Part shown: piece after piece, positions 35,929-44,408 of the stretch
Numbering within the stretch: the first letter of the stretch is position 1
Layout of the letters: each line of letters begins with the position of its first letter
Source of the DNA: Bradyrhizobium aeschynomenes
GTDB taxonomy: Bacteria; Pseudomonadota; Alphaproteobacteria; Rhizobiales; Xanthobacteraceae
NCBI RefSeq assembly: GCF_013178945.1
Contig: NZ_JABFDM010000009.1
Coordinates: 1 to 64,000 of the forward strand
Length of the DNA stretch: 64,000 nucleotides
Reading direction: 5' to 3'
The notes under the pieces: generated by a model
The model's database searches: none
The model's input: the letters and a program-made list of their open reading frames with translations, nothing else
What the model was told of the DNA's origin: nothing
Made by a program: the position numbers and the translations under genes

Positions 35929-36990
35929 TCAGTGGCCACATGCGATGGTCGACCCCCGGATGATCAGCTGCGGCGCGAGCACGATGTGCTCGCTTGCCGC
36001 CTCGGGACCGGCAATCCGTGCCAGCAGCAGCCGCGCTGCGGCTTCGCCCATGTCGCGCTGCGCGATACGTATGGTGGTGAGCGGCGGCGCGACCATGTCG
36101 ACGAACGGCATGTCGTTGTGACCGACGACGGAGACGTCGTGGGGGCAGGCCAGGCCGCGCACGGCCAGCGCGTCATAGACGCCGAGCGCCAGCAGGTCAT
36201 TGGCGGCGACGATGGCGGTCGGCCTGATGCGGCGAGCGAGCAGGCGCAGCGCAGCCTCGCGGCCCGCCGCCCGCGTATAGGCCTCGACCGTCTCGACCGG
36301 GGTGTGGCGGGCGGCCAGGCCGGCATCCCGGACGCTGGCCTCGAAGCCGGCGCGCCGGCGGGCGCCGGTCGAGACGTGCTGCGGGCCCGCGACATGACCG
36401 ATACGCTGATGGCCGAGCGCGACGAGATGTTCGACAGCAAGACGCATGCCCGCCGCATCATCACTGGCGGCCGAAGGCAACTGCCCGGCGGCATCGACGC
36501 GATTGACGAGCACGACCGGCAGCGCCGCATCCAGGCAATGCTTCACGACGTCGTCGCGCAAGGTGACCGTCGCCAGCACCAGGCCATCGACGCCACGGGC
36601 GATCAGACGGTCGACGAGATCCTGCTCCGAGCCGTTGCTGCCGACGTCGACGACGATCGTCGCATAGCCTTCGGCATTGAGATGATCGGTGATGCCGGAC
36701 AGCACCGGCGGAAAGCCGGGGTCGGCGATATCGGGGGCGAGCACGCCGATCAGGCCGCTGCGTCCGGTGCGAAGGCCCTTGGCGGCCATGTTGAGTCGAT
36801 AGCCGAGCGCGTTGGCGGCGGCCTTGATCCGGTCCGCGACGTCGTCGGCGACGAGGTGCTTCATCGCGGGGCTCAGGGCGCGCGAGACCGTCGAGGGGTG
36901 CACGCCGCAACGGGCGGCAACGTCCTTGATCGTCGGGCGCGATGCTGCCGCCATGCGTCGGCTCACCGTCGATTGCAACGTCCGCTTCAT
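35929..36990 (-). CDS. LacI-family transcriptional regulator
   Basis: The 353-residue repressor has an N-terminal helix-turn-helix and hinge (TIKDVAARCGVHPSTVSRAL and a following ALGYRLNMAAKGLRTGRSG) and a periplasmic-binding-like ligand domain (IGVLAPDIADPGFPPVLSGI onward; TAIVAANDLLALGVYDAL). ATG 36990 follows GAGGG; a start at 36954 would still keep the HTH. It faces the M24-dehydrogenase operon, and a perfect LacI-type palindrome lies in the shared promoter region. Confidence 0.9.
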   Translation of the reverse strand: MKRTLQSTVSRRMAAASRPTIKDVAARCGVHPSTVSRALSPAMKHLVADDVADRIKAAANALGYRLNMAAKGLRTGRSGLIGVLAPDIADPGFPPVLSGITDHLNAEGYATIVVDVGSNGSEQDLVDRLIARGVDGLVLATVTLRDDVVKHCLDAALPVVLVNRVDAAGQLPSAASDDAAGMRLAVEHLVALGHQRIGHVAGPQHVSTGARRRAGFEASVRDAGLAARHTPVETVEAYTRAAGREAALRLLARRIRPTAIVAANDLLALGVYDALAVRGLACPHDVSVVGHNDMPFVDMVAPPLTTIRIAQRDMGEAAARLLLARIAGPEAASEHIVLAPQLIIRGSTIACGH

Positions 36991-37039
36991 ATCCAGCCCT
37001 CGATGTCGCAGCGCAGCGACGTTTTGGCCCGATCCTACC

Positions 37040-37089
37040 TTGACACCCTTAACGTGTGTGCAATAAATCCGGCTGTGCAATCGATTGCA
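37040..37089 (+). promoter_or_regulatory. Promoter with LacI-type operator before the M24 gene
   Basis: TTGACA (37040-37045) is a perfect -35 hexamer; an AT-rich ATAAAT (37063-37068) lies 17 bases later as a weak -10. The perfect 14-bp palindrome TGCAATCGATTGCA at 37076-37089 covers the expected start of transcription and has the central CG and AT-rich halves typical of LacI-family operators. A half-site CGATTGCAACG occurs at 36970-36980 near the regulator's own start. Confidence 0.6.
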
Positions 37090-37112
37090 ATAGCCCACAG
37101 GGAAACGTCCAC

Positions 37113-38414
37113 ATGACAGCGAGCGCGCTGAAGCCGCATCTGGTCAGCCCCGAGCATCTCGACCCGCACTGGCGCTGGGGACGGGCGATCCCTTCGCACG
37201 GCCATGTCTCGGTCGATTTCGAACGGCGTGTGGATTTCGATCGCCTCAGGCGATACCGGCTGGCCCGGGCGCGAATGGCCCTGAAGAACTCGGGCTGCGG
37301 CGCATTGCTGCTGTTCGACGTCAACAACATCCGCTACGTCTCGGGCACCAAGATCGGCGAGTGGGAGCGCGACAAGCTGTGTCGTTTCGCGCTGCTGGCC
37401 GGCGATGGCGAGCCGATCGTGTGGGATTTCGGCTCGGCCGCCGTGCATCACCGGATGTTCTGCGACTGGCTTGCGCCGGAGAACTGCCGGGCCGGCATGC
37501 TGGGCATGCGCGGCACGGTGCCGCCGGCCGTCGGGCTGATGAAGGCGCATGCCGAGGAGGTGATGAGCCTCTTGCGCGCAGCCGGCGTCGCCGACATGCC
37601 GGTCGGCGTCGACCTTGCCGAGACCGCGATGTTCTTCGAGTTGCAGAAGGCCGGCATGAAGGTGGTCGACGGCCAGCAGGTGATGCTGGACGCCCGCGAG
37701 ATCAAGAACATCGACGAGATCATGCTGCTCAACCAGGCCGCCGCCATGGTCGACGGCGTCTATCACTCGATCTACGAGAACCTGAAACCGGGTGTACGCG
37801 AGAACGACATCGTCGCACTCGCCAACAAGATGCTCTACGAGATGGGCTCCGACGACGTCGAGGCGATCAACGCCATCTCCGGCGAGCGTTGCAATCCGCA
37901 TCCGCACAATTTCACCGACCGCATCCTGCGCCCCGGCGACCAGGCCTTCTTCGACATCCTGCAGTCCTATCAGGGCTACCGGACCTGCTACTACCGCACT
38001 TTCAATATCGGCCGCGCGACGCCCGCGCAGCACGATGCCTACAAGCAGTGCCGCGAATGGCTCGACAATGCGATTGCGCTGATCAGGCCCGGCGTGTCGA
38101 CGGACACCGTCGCGAAGGTGTGGCCGAAAGCCGAAGAGTTCGGCTTTCCCTCGGAGATGGCCGCGTTCGGCCTGCAATTCGGCCACGGCCTCGGCCTTGC
38201 GCTGCACGAGCGTCCGATCATCTCTCGCCTCGTCTCGTTGGACAACCCGATGGAGATCAAGACCGGCATGGTGTTTGCGCTGGAGACCTATTGCCCGGCC
38301 ACCGACGGCTTCTCCGCCGCGCGCATCGAGGAGGAGGTCGTCGTCACCGACAAGGGCTGCCAGGTGATCACGCTGTTTCCCGCGGAAGAACTGCCGATCG
38401 CCAACCGCTACTGA
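37113..38414 (+). CDS. M24 (creatinase/prolidase-like) family protein with altered metal site
   Basis: A 433-residue protein with the creatinase N-terminal domain and the pita-bread M24 fold. Compared with the prolidase pattern, the first metal Asp (Asp281 in FFDILQ), the His (His358 in FGHGLGL) and both Glu (ALETY and RIEEEVVVT) are present. The second Asp of the S-D-x-T-R-T motif is Cys292 (TCYYRTF). Metal binding may thus be lost or different, as in creatinase, which is metal-free. A non-peptide amidine or amide substrate is possible. It begins a LacI-controlled unit with the following dehydrogenase. Confidence 0.75.
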   Translation: MTASALKPHLVSPEHLDPHWRWGRAIPSHGHVSVDFERRVDFDRLRRYRLARARMALKNSGCGALLLFDVNNIRYVSGTKIGEWERDKLCRFALLAGDGEPIVWDFGSAAVHHRMFCDWLAPENCRAGMLGMRGTVPPAVGLMKAHAEEVMSLLRAAGVADMPVGVDLAETAMFFELQKAGMKVVDGQQVMLDAREIKNIDEIMLLNQAAAMVDGVYHSIYENLKPGVRENDIVALANKMLYEMGSDDVEAINAISGERCNPHPHNFTDRILRPGDQAFFDILQSYQGYRTCYYRTFNIGRATPAQHDAYKQCREWLDNAIALIRPGVSTDTVAKVWPKAEEFGFPSEMAAFGLQFGHGLGLALHERPIISRLVSLDNPMEIKTGMVFALETYCPATDGFSAARIEEEVVVTDKGCQVITLFPAEELPIANRY

Positions 38415-38439
38415 GCGAATTTGAGAGGGAGTAACGCAG

Positions 38440-39405
38440 ATGGCAGCGACGCATTCGCTCGGCTGGATCGGCATGGGGCGCATGGGCTATCCGATGGCCG
38501 AGCGCCTGCTCAAGGCCGGCCACAAGGTGTCGATCTTCAACCGTACGCGTGCCAAGGCCGAGCCGCTGGCGGCGAAGGGCGGCGTCATCGTCGACCATCC
38601 GGGCGATCTTGCGGGATGCGATATCGTGTTCACGATGGTGTCGACCGGCAAGGATCTCGAGCAGGTGTATTTCGGCGACAACGGCCTTGTCGCCTCGCGC
38701 GACGGGCCGCGTCCGAAATTCCTCGTCGACTGCTCATCGATCGGCATCGAGCAATCGGAGGCGATTGCCGCCAAGCTGAATCAGCTCGGCTGCGAGTTCG
38801 TGCGCGCTCCGGTGTCGGGCAACGGCAAATGCGTCAAGGCCGGCAAGCTGTCGTCGGTCGTCTCCGGACCGAAGCCCGCGTTCGACATCATCGAGCCTTA
38901 TCTCGCCAAGATCGCCGTCTCCGGCGTGTCCTATGTCGGCGAGGGCGAGCTGGCGCGGATCTGCAAGATCGCGCACAACGTGTTCCTCGGCGTCGTGATC
39001 CAGAACCTCGCCGAGATCACGATCCTGGCGCAGAAGGCCGGCGTGCCGCGCCACGCGTTCTTGAACTTCATGAACGCGAGCGTGATGGGCTCGACCTTCA
39101 CCAGGTACAAGAGTAACGCGCTGGTCAATCTCGACTGGACCACGACGTTCACGCCGCCGCTGCTGCGCAAGGATCTCGATCTCGGCCTGTCGGCGGCGCG
39201 CCAGCTCGACGTCGCGATGCCGGTGACGGCAGCGACCCGGGAGGCGCTGCAGGCCCATGTCGGCGCCGCCTCGCTGCAATCAGAGCCCGCGGCCTATCTG
39301 GAGAAGGATTTTGCGGCGCTGCTGGAGACCGTGGCGCTTGCCGCCGGCCTCAAGCTTGCGCCGGAGAACGTGCCGATGCCGACCGGCCTGGAGACGGAGG
39401 GGTAA
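38440..39405 (+). CDS. 3-hydroxyisobutyrate dehydrogenase family NAD(P)-dependent oxidoreductase
   Basis: A 321-residue beta-hydroxyacid dehydrogenase: LGWIGMGRMGYPMAERLLKA gives the Rossmann glycines, FLVDCSS and APVSGNGKCVKAGKLS the substrate loop, and CKIAHNVFLG near 179 carries the catalytic lysine. The C-terminal helix domain contains LLRKDLDLGLSAARQL. It should oxidise a beta-hydroxy acid or reduce its semialdehyde. It lies 25 bases after the M24 gene, in the same operon. Confidence 0.85.
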   Translation: MAATHSLGWIGMGRMGYPMAERLLKAGHKVSIFNRTRAKAEPLAAKGGVIVDHPGDLAGCDIVFTMVSTGKDLEQVYFGDNGLVASRDGPRPKFLVDCSSIGIEQSEAIAAKLNQLGCEFVRAPVSGNGKCVKAGKLSSVVSGPKPAFDIIEPYLAKIAVSGVSYVGEGELARICKIAHNVFLGVVIQNLAEITILAQKAGVPRHAFLNFMNASVMGSTFTRYKSNALVNLDWTTTFTPPLLRKDLDLGLSAARQLDVAMPVTAATREALQAHVGAASLQSEPAAYLEKDFAALLETVALAAGLKLAPENVPMPTGLETEG

Positions 39406-39411
39406 GGCGGC

Positions 39412-40725
39412 TCAGTTGCCGGTGAGCGCCCGCCACCGCGCATCGCGCGCCGAGGGACGACGGTGCAGGCGGGCGTCCAGCACGTCACGGGCCTGCGCCA
39501 GCGCGCCGCTCCGGATCAGCGCCAGGATGTAGGTGTCCTCGATCACCTCGCGCTGGGCATGGCTGCCGCCGATGCGGGCGAGATCTCCCATCACCGGTGC
39601 GAGCTCGCGGGTGCAGCCGCGCCAGTTGCCGTCGGCAAAGGCCCGCAGGGCGCGCAGCATGTGTGGCACGATGCGGCCTGCGGGGAGCTTGCCCTCCGCC
39701 AGCCGCCGCTCCATCGCGGTCAGGCGCCCCTTGAGGGCGGCACCGTCATGCGTCGCGGCGGCGATCATCACGAGGTGCATCTCGACGAAGGCGAGACTCG
39801 AGCTCGTGAAGCGATTGCTCGCATAAGCGGCCGTCTCGGCCCACGCATTGGGTGGCACCGGCTGCTGTTCCGCCGTCAATCGCCAGAGCAGCGAGGCGCA
39901 GTCGGACAGCGTGTTGAGCGGCGGCGCGGCGTCCATCGTCGGCACCAGCACGTCCCTGTAGACCGCCAATGCCTTCTCCGCATCGCCGCGATCAAGCGCG
40001 CCCAGCGCCTGGTGCCAGCAGATGTGACCGTGCAGCATGCCGGTGCGGTCGTAGTCGCCGATCCACCCCTCGACGAGCGCATCCGCCTCGTCCAGCGAGC
40101 CGTCCTCGAACATCGCATGCAGCAGCGCATGCACAGCGTAGGCATTGTGCCGGCGCAGCGCGAAGCTGTGCTCGGTGACGGCGCGGCCCTTCGCCGGCTC
40201 GCCGGCCTCGGTCAGTGCCCAGCCGTGGTTGGACATGAACCACCAGTCCTCGCCATAGGCTTCGGCAAAGCGGTCGCAGAGGTCGCGGCGGGCGGCGTCG
40301 TGATCGGCGCGGCCGGAGAAGGCGAGCAGGCCGAACGCGCCGAGCGGCAGCGCCATGATCATGGCGTCGCGCGGCCAGTTCGCCAGATGCGCCAGCGTCG
40401 CGGTCATCGCGTCCGCGCCGCGGCCTTCGATGACGAGCGCCAAAGTCGCGATATGGCCCTGCTCGCGCGGCGTGCCGTTCGCGGTCGCGAGGTCGCGAGC
40501 GCGCTTGATGGTCTGCAGCGCCGGCTCGCGCTGCTGATAGATGGCATGGATGCGCGCGCGGGCCGCGTGCGCCAGCGCGAAATCCGGATCGAGCATGATC
40601 GCGCGCTCGAAGGCATCAATCGCGCCGGGCCAGAACGCGAGCAGCAGATCCATGCCCTCACGATAAGCGGCAGCCGCCTCGGCGGAGGCGGTCGACAGCG
40701 GCAGGCCGTAGCGATCCTCCTCCAT
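39412..40725 (-). CDS. Tetratricopeptide-repeat protein (TTC38-like)
   Basis: A 437-residue soluble protein with TPR-like helices: FERAIMLDPDFALAHAARAR near 38, TIKRARDLA, and later ALLHAMFEDGSLDEADALVE near 202 and HGHICWHQALGALDRGD. The pattern matches the TTC38 family found in many Bradyrhizobium relatives. No enzymatic motif is present. Its ATG lies one base after the stop of the aldo/keto reductase gene, so both are probably one transcript. Confidence 0.75.
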   Translation of the reverse strand: MEEDRYGLPLSTASAEAAAAYREGMDLLLAFWPGAIDAFERAIMLDPDFALAHAARARIHAIYQQREPALQTIKRARDLATANGTPREQGHIATLALVIEGRGADAMTATLAHLANWPRDAMIMALPLGAFGLLAFSGRADHDAARRDLCDRFAEAYGEDWWFMSNHGWALTEAGEPAKGRAVTEHSFALRRHNAYAVHALLHAMFEDGSLDEADALVEGWIGDYDRTGMLHGHICWHQALGALDRGDAEKALAVYRDVLVPTMDAAPPLNTLSDCASLLWRLTAEQQPVPPNAWAETAAYASNRFTSSSLAFVEMHLVMIAAATHDGAALKGRLTAMERRLAEGKLPAGRIVPHMLRALRAFADGNWRGCTRELAPVMGDLARIGGSHAQREVIEDTYILALIRSGALAQARDVLDARLHRRPSARDARWRALTGN

Positions 40726-40726
40726 C

Positions 40727-41737
40727 TCAGCCCACCCGTGCCCTGCGGCCCTCGATCGGATAGGCCGGGTCGTTGTAGCCGGGCGTCGAGGCGTGGCCGG
40801 TGACGACCAGGCGCTCGATCAGCGCCTCGTCGTCGGCGGCAAACGGATAGTCCAGCGCGCGGACGTAGTCGTCCCATTGCGACTCGGTGCGGGGGCCTGC
40901 GATGACCGAGCTGATGAAGGCCGAGTTCAGCACCCAGGCGACCGCGAACTGGCCGGGGGCGAAACCCTTGGCCTCGGCGTGGCGCTTGATCTCCTGTGCC
41001 AGCTTCAAGGATTCCGGCCGCCATTCGGTCTGCATCATTCTCGTGTCGTTGCGGCCCGCCCGCGTCTCCCTGTCGGGCGGCGCATCGGGGCTGTACTTCC
41101 CAGTCAGCACGCCACGCGCCAAAGGGCTGTAGGGGACGACGCCCAGGCCGTAATAGCCGCAAGCGGGCAGGTGCTCGACCTCGGGCATCCGGTTCATCGC
41201 GTTGTAGTAGGGCTGGCTGACCACAGGGCGGTCGATGCCCATGGCATCGCAGAGATTGCAGATCTCGGCGAGCCGCCAGGCGCGGTAGTTGGAGACGCCG
41301 AAATAGCGGATCTTGCCGGCCCGCATGAGGTCGCCGATCGCGCGCACGGTCTCCTCCAGCGGCGTCGCGTGATCCTCCTTGTGCAGGTAGTAGATGTCGA
41401 TGTGTCCGGTGCCGAGGCGCTTGAGGCTCTCCTCGGCCGCCTGCAGCACCCAGCGCCGCGACAGGCCGGCGCGGTTGGGATCATCGCCCATCGGGTTGGC
41501 CAGCTTCGTCGCAACGATCCAGCGGTCGCGCTCACCCGCGATGGCGCGGCCGACCACCTCCTCGGAGGCGCCCTTGTTGTAGGCGTCGGCGGTGTCGATG
41601 AAATTGATGCCGGCGTCCCGCGCCTTGCTGATGATGCGGGCGGATGTCGGCTCGTCGGCAGGACCGCCGAACATCATCGTGCCCAGGCAGATCGGCGACA
41701 CTTTCAGGCCGGAACGGCCGAGCTGGCGATAGTTCAT
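40727..41737 (-). CDS. Aldo/keto reductase
   Basis: A 336-residue TIM-barrel reductase: FIDTADAY (Asp, Tyr near 52-56), IVATKLANPMGDDPN (catalytic Lys near 78), YLHKEDHATPLEET (His near 110), FGVSNYRAWRL and the NADPH-binding end near VIAGPRTESQWDDYVRAL. GAGG six bases before ATG 41737 decides the start. It reduces or oxidises a carbonyl substrate with NADP(H); the substrate cannot be read. Confidence 0.88.
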   Translation of the reverse strand: MNYRQLGRSGLKVSPICLGTMMFGGPADEPTSARIISKARDAGINFIDTADAYNKGASEEVVGRAIAGERDRWIVATKLANPMGDDPNRAGLSRRWVLQAAEESLKRLGTGHIDIYYLHKEDHATPLEETVRAIGDLMRAGKIRYFGVSNYRAWRLAEICNLCDAMGIDRPVVSQPYYNAMNRMPEVEHLPACGYYGLGVVPYSPLARGVLTGKYSPDAPPDRETRAGRNDTRMMQTEWRPESLKLAQEIKRHAEAKGFAPGQFAVAWVLNSAFISSVIAGPRTESQWDDYVRALDYPFAADDEALIERLVVTGHASTPGYNDPAYPIEGRRARVG

Positions 41738-41796
41738 TGAAGCCTCATTCCTGCCATAAGCGAGCATGGATTTGAGGGACGATAGCTCGCCCCGCG

Positions 41797-41881
41797 CGTC
41801 ATTGCGAGCGCAGCGAAGCAATCCAGGGCTGCGCGCGCGATTCAGCATTGCTTCGCTCCGCACTGCGCTCGCAATGACGGC
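41797..41881. repeat. TCATTGCGAGCGCAGCGAAG palindromic repeat
   Basis: GCGTCATTGCGAGCGCAGCG at the left and GCGCTCGCAATGACGG at the right form an imperfect inverted repeat enclosing AAGCAATCC and CATTGCTTCGCTCC. It is the same family as the copies at about 23396-23477 and 49979-50056. It fills the gap upstream of the aldo/keto reductase gene. Confidence 0.75.
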
Positions 41882-41889
41882 GGAGAAGC

Positions 41890-42312
41890 CTACTCGCTCC
41901 TCAAGATCTTGAACACGCCGGAGGCCATCGCGATCACGCGGTCAGCAGCGGTGACCTCGGTGGTGATGAACACCAGGCTGCGTGTGATCCGCACCACGTG
42001 CGGCCGAGACACCAGCGTCTCGCCGATCTTCCCGGACTCGACGAAATGCGTATCGAACTGGATCGTCGCCATGTGCTCCTTGCCGGCGGCATAGCGGGCC
42101 GTCATGCCGCAGCTGCGGTCCGCCAACGTCATGATCACGCCCCCCTGGACCAGGCCGCGACGATTGTGGTGCTTGTCCTCGGTGACGATGGCGTATTCGT
42201 GAACGCCATCGACGACGCGTTGCCACAGCGGCCCGATCAGGTGCAGGAAGCCCGAGGTGTCGACGATCTCCCAGCCGTCAGCTGTCATTCTGGCCGCGGC
42301 TGATTTCGTCAT
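41890..42312 (-). CDS. PaaI-family hotdog thioesterase
   Basis: A 140-residue single-domain hotdog protein. Family signatures are HHNRRGLVQGGVIMTLADRS (His/Asn and Gly-rich loop) and TIQFDTHFV with a closing EVTAADRVIAMASGVFKIL. It should hydrolyse acyl- or aroyl-CoA thioesters. The ATG at 42312 was chosen because the family start (TADGWEIV) follows closely. The promoter region is shared with the divergent Nudix gene (77 bases). Confidence 0.8.
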   Translation of the reverse strand: MTKSAAARMTADGWEIVDTSGFLHLIGPLWQRVVDGVHEYAIVTEDKHHNRRGLVQGGVIMTLADRSCGMTARYAAGKEHMATIQFDTHFVESGKIGETLVSRPHVVRITRSLVFITTEVTAADRVIAMASGVFKILRSE

Positions 42313-42389
42313 CTCTCGACCTTCCCTGTCCCCGCCACTTCGGCTTGCGGGCCGTTTCATCGGTCGCCGGCGTGGTGTAGTCAAGTTGC

Positions 42390-43019
42390 ATGGCCATGCC
42401 GTTCGACGATGCCACAAGGCGGAAAATCGCAAGCCGTTGCGCCGATTTCGTGCGACGGGACCCGGCGGAGCCGATGGCCTCGCTGAAGCCTGCGGCCGTG
42501 GTGATCGCGCTCGCCCCAGAGCACGAGACCGGGACCACGGCGCTGCTGCTCACCCTGCGTGCCGCGGGCCTGCGCAGCCATGGCGGACAATGGGCGCTGC
42601 CAGGCGGGCGTTGTGATGCCGGCGAGACGCCGGTCGAGGCGGCCTTGCGCGAACTGTCGGAAGAGCTCGGTCTGATGCTGGCGCCCGACGCCGTGCTCGG
42701 CCTGCTCGACGACTATCCGACGCGGTCGGGCTATCTGATTACCCCCGTCATCGTATGGGCGGCGAATGGCCGCACGCTCCGGCCGAATCCGGACGAGGTC
42801 GCCTCGGTGCACCGGATCGGCCTCGATGCGATCGCGGCGGACGACGCGTTCGATTTCACCGTCATCCCCGAGAGCACGCGGCGCGTGATCAGGTTTCATG
42901 CCCGCGAGGGCCTGATCCATGCGCCGACCGCCGCCATGATCTATCAGTTCCGCGAGGTGCTGGCCGGCCGCGACACTCGCGTCCACGAGCTGGAACAGCC
43001 TGTGTTTGCCTGGAAGTAG
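42390..43019 (+). CDS. Nudix hydrolase, CoA pyrophosphatase type
   Basis: A 209-residue protein with the Nudix box GRCDAGETPVEAALRELSEELG (here split: GRCDAGETPVEA then ALRELSEELG) at about residues 72-93. It also has LRSHGGQWALPGGR, which belongs to the CoA-pyrophosphatase (NudL/YeaB) branch. It likely cleaves coenzyme A to 3',5'-ADP and phosphopantetheine. Start ATG 42390. Confidence 0.85.
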   Translation: MAMPFDDATRRKIASRCADFVRRDPAEPMASLKPAAVVIALAPEHETGTTALLLTLRAAGLRSHGGQWALPGGRCDAGETPVEAALRELSEELGLMLAPDAVLGLLDDYPTRSGYLITPVIVWAANGRTLRPNPDEVASVHRIGLDAIAADDAFDFTVIPESTRRVIRFHAREGLIHAPTAAMIYQFREVLAGRDTRVHELEQPVFAWK

Positions 43020-43044
43020 CCGCCGTTTCGGCTACAAGGGCAAC

Positions 43045-44223
43045 ATGCTTCATCAGCCGATTCGCACGCTCGCCTTAATTGTCGCCGGCGCCGTCGCAGG
43101 CGCCTCGTCCCTGCTGGCGGAACCCGGCCCCGCTGCAGCTCCGCGCGATGCGCTGGCCCAGATGGCCTCGCCTGCGGCGATTGCGGAGTACCAGCGCAAG
43201 CTCGCCGAATATCAGCAGGCCCGCGCCGCGTTCGACCAGGAGGCGGGAGCCTATTGGAAGGCGATCTCCGACAAGCGCCGGACGCGCAACGCCAAGCGTC
43301 GCGACCGGCAGCCGATCGGGCTCGACGATTATGTGCTGGAGCAGCCGCCGGTCTACAGCGGTCCGAAGCGGCCCGTGAATCCGGAGCCGGAGCCTGAAGG
43401 CGAGCCGCGGGAGCGCAAATACATCCCTGTCGTCGCCGACCTCGTGAAGGCGGCGCAGGAGCATTTCCAATGGTCGCCGCAGCGACCGAACAACGACATC
43501 GATTTCAAGCGCGCCTACGCACGCTTCGCTGCCGCCGCCGGGCTCACGCGGGAGCAGGCGGTGCGCGTCTATGCCTTCGAGACCGGGGGCAACGGCAAGC
43601 ACGACTCGCAATCGGGCTTCAAGGGCAACCGGGCGATCTCGACCGCGATCGGTTACAATCAGCTGCTGACGACCAACAGTGTCGAGCTGCTGGCGGAGCA
43701 GGGGCCGCTGTTCATCCGTCTGCTCGGCGAGCGCGTCGCGCACACGTCGGGCCCGGCGCGCGGCGCGATGGAGCACAAGCTGGCCGTCCTGAAGAAGATG
43801 GTCGCGATCGCGCGCTCCGTGCCCGACGAGTGGTCGGCGCATGAGAAGATCGGCAATACCCCGCAGGGCTGGGCGATGCATGCGATGGTGCTGGATATCG
43901 ACGTCGGGCCGATGCTGCAGACCCACAAGCTGTTGACGTCGGTGCTGTTCGCGCGCGCCAAGGGCTACACGAGGCCGCTCTCGGCCGCCGAGCTCGAGAT
44001 GATGAACCTGACCGGCGACGGCACCGGCTTCGACATGGTGACGATGCCGCTGGACATGCGCGACCAGGTCCCGACCGCGAACTTCTTCCAGCGCGGCGGT
44101 TATGAGCGCAATCCCGTCGCCGTCCGCCACAACACCGTGGCGAAGCTGCTCGCGGTCACCGATGCCAGAATGGACTCGCTGAGCAATCTCCCTGGCGCCA
44201 AGGAGCTGGCGGCTGCGTTCTGA
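43045..44223 (+). CDS. Exported hypothetical protein with lysozyme-like segment
   Basis: A 392-residue protein with a signal peptide (MLHQPIRTLALIVAGAVAG, cleavage near residue 26) and a basic, glutamine/arginine-rich linker with a PEPEPEGEPRE tract near 115. The C-terminal domain has YAFETGGNGKHDSQSG (Glu near 180) followed by STAIGYNQLLTTNSVELLAE, reminiscent of lytic-transglycosylase E-S/T-G and G-x2-Q-L motifs. A periplasmic cell-wall role is inferred only from this resemblance. The ATG at 43045 is preceded by AAGGG. Confidence 0.6.
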   Translation: MLHQPIRTLALIVAGAVAGASSLLAEPGPAAAPRDALAQMASPAAIAEYQRKLAEYQQARAAFDQEAGAYWKAISDKRRTRNAKRRDRQPIGLDDYVLEQPPVYSGPKRPVNPEPEPEGEPRERKYIPVVADLVKAAQEHFQWSPQRPNNDIDFKRAYARFAAAAGLTREQAVRVYAFETGGNGKHDSQSGFKGNRAISTAIGYNQLLTTNSVELLAEQGPLFIRLLGERVAHTSGPARGAMEHKLAVLKKMVAIARSVPDEWSAHEKIGNTPQGWAMHAMVLDIDVGPMLQTHKLLTSVLFARAKGYTRPLSAAELEMMNLTGDGTGFDMVTMPLDMRDQVPTANFFQRGGYERNPVAVRHNTVAKLLAVTDARMDSLSNLPGAKELAAAF

Positions 44224-44235
44224 GGAGCTCGCCTG

Positions 44236-44391
44236 GCGCATCCGTTCGGATGCGCGATGCACACCCCAGCGTCGTCCCGGCGAAAGCCGGGACCCAGAAT
44301 CTCAGGACGTTGTGATCGTGACGAACGTTGCTCCAGCGGACCCGATAAGCGAGGACGGTGTTTATGGGTCCCGGCTTTCGCCGGGACGACG
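44236..44391. repeat. Hairpin and 27-bp CGTCGTCCCGGCGAAAGCCG inverted repeat
   Basis: GCGCATCC..GGATGCGC (44236-44255) is a small hairpin just after the preceding gene. Then a 27-base arm beginning CGTCGTCCCGGCGAAAGCCG (44270-44296) is repeated exactly in reverse complement at 44365-44391 with a 68-base centre. It belongs to the same family as 57076-57202. Confidence 0.8.
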
Positions 44392-44408
44392 GCGTTGATG
44401 ATTCGCGC

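Noticed and set aside
36970..36980. CGATTGCAACG as a full second LacI operator
   Set aside because: Only one half of the palindrome is present, so it is mentioned only as a half-site.
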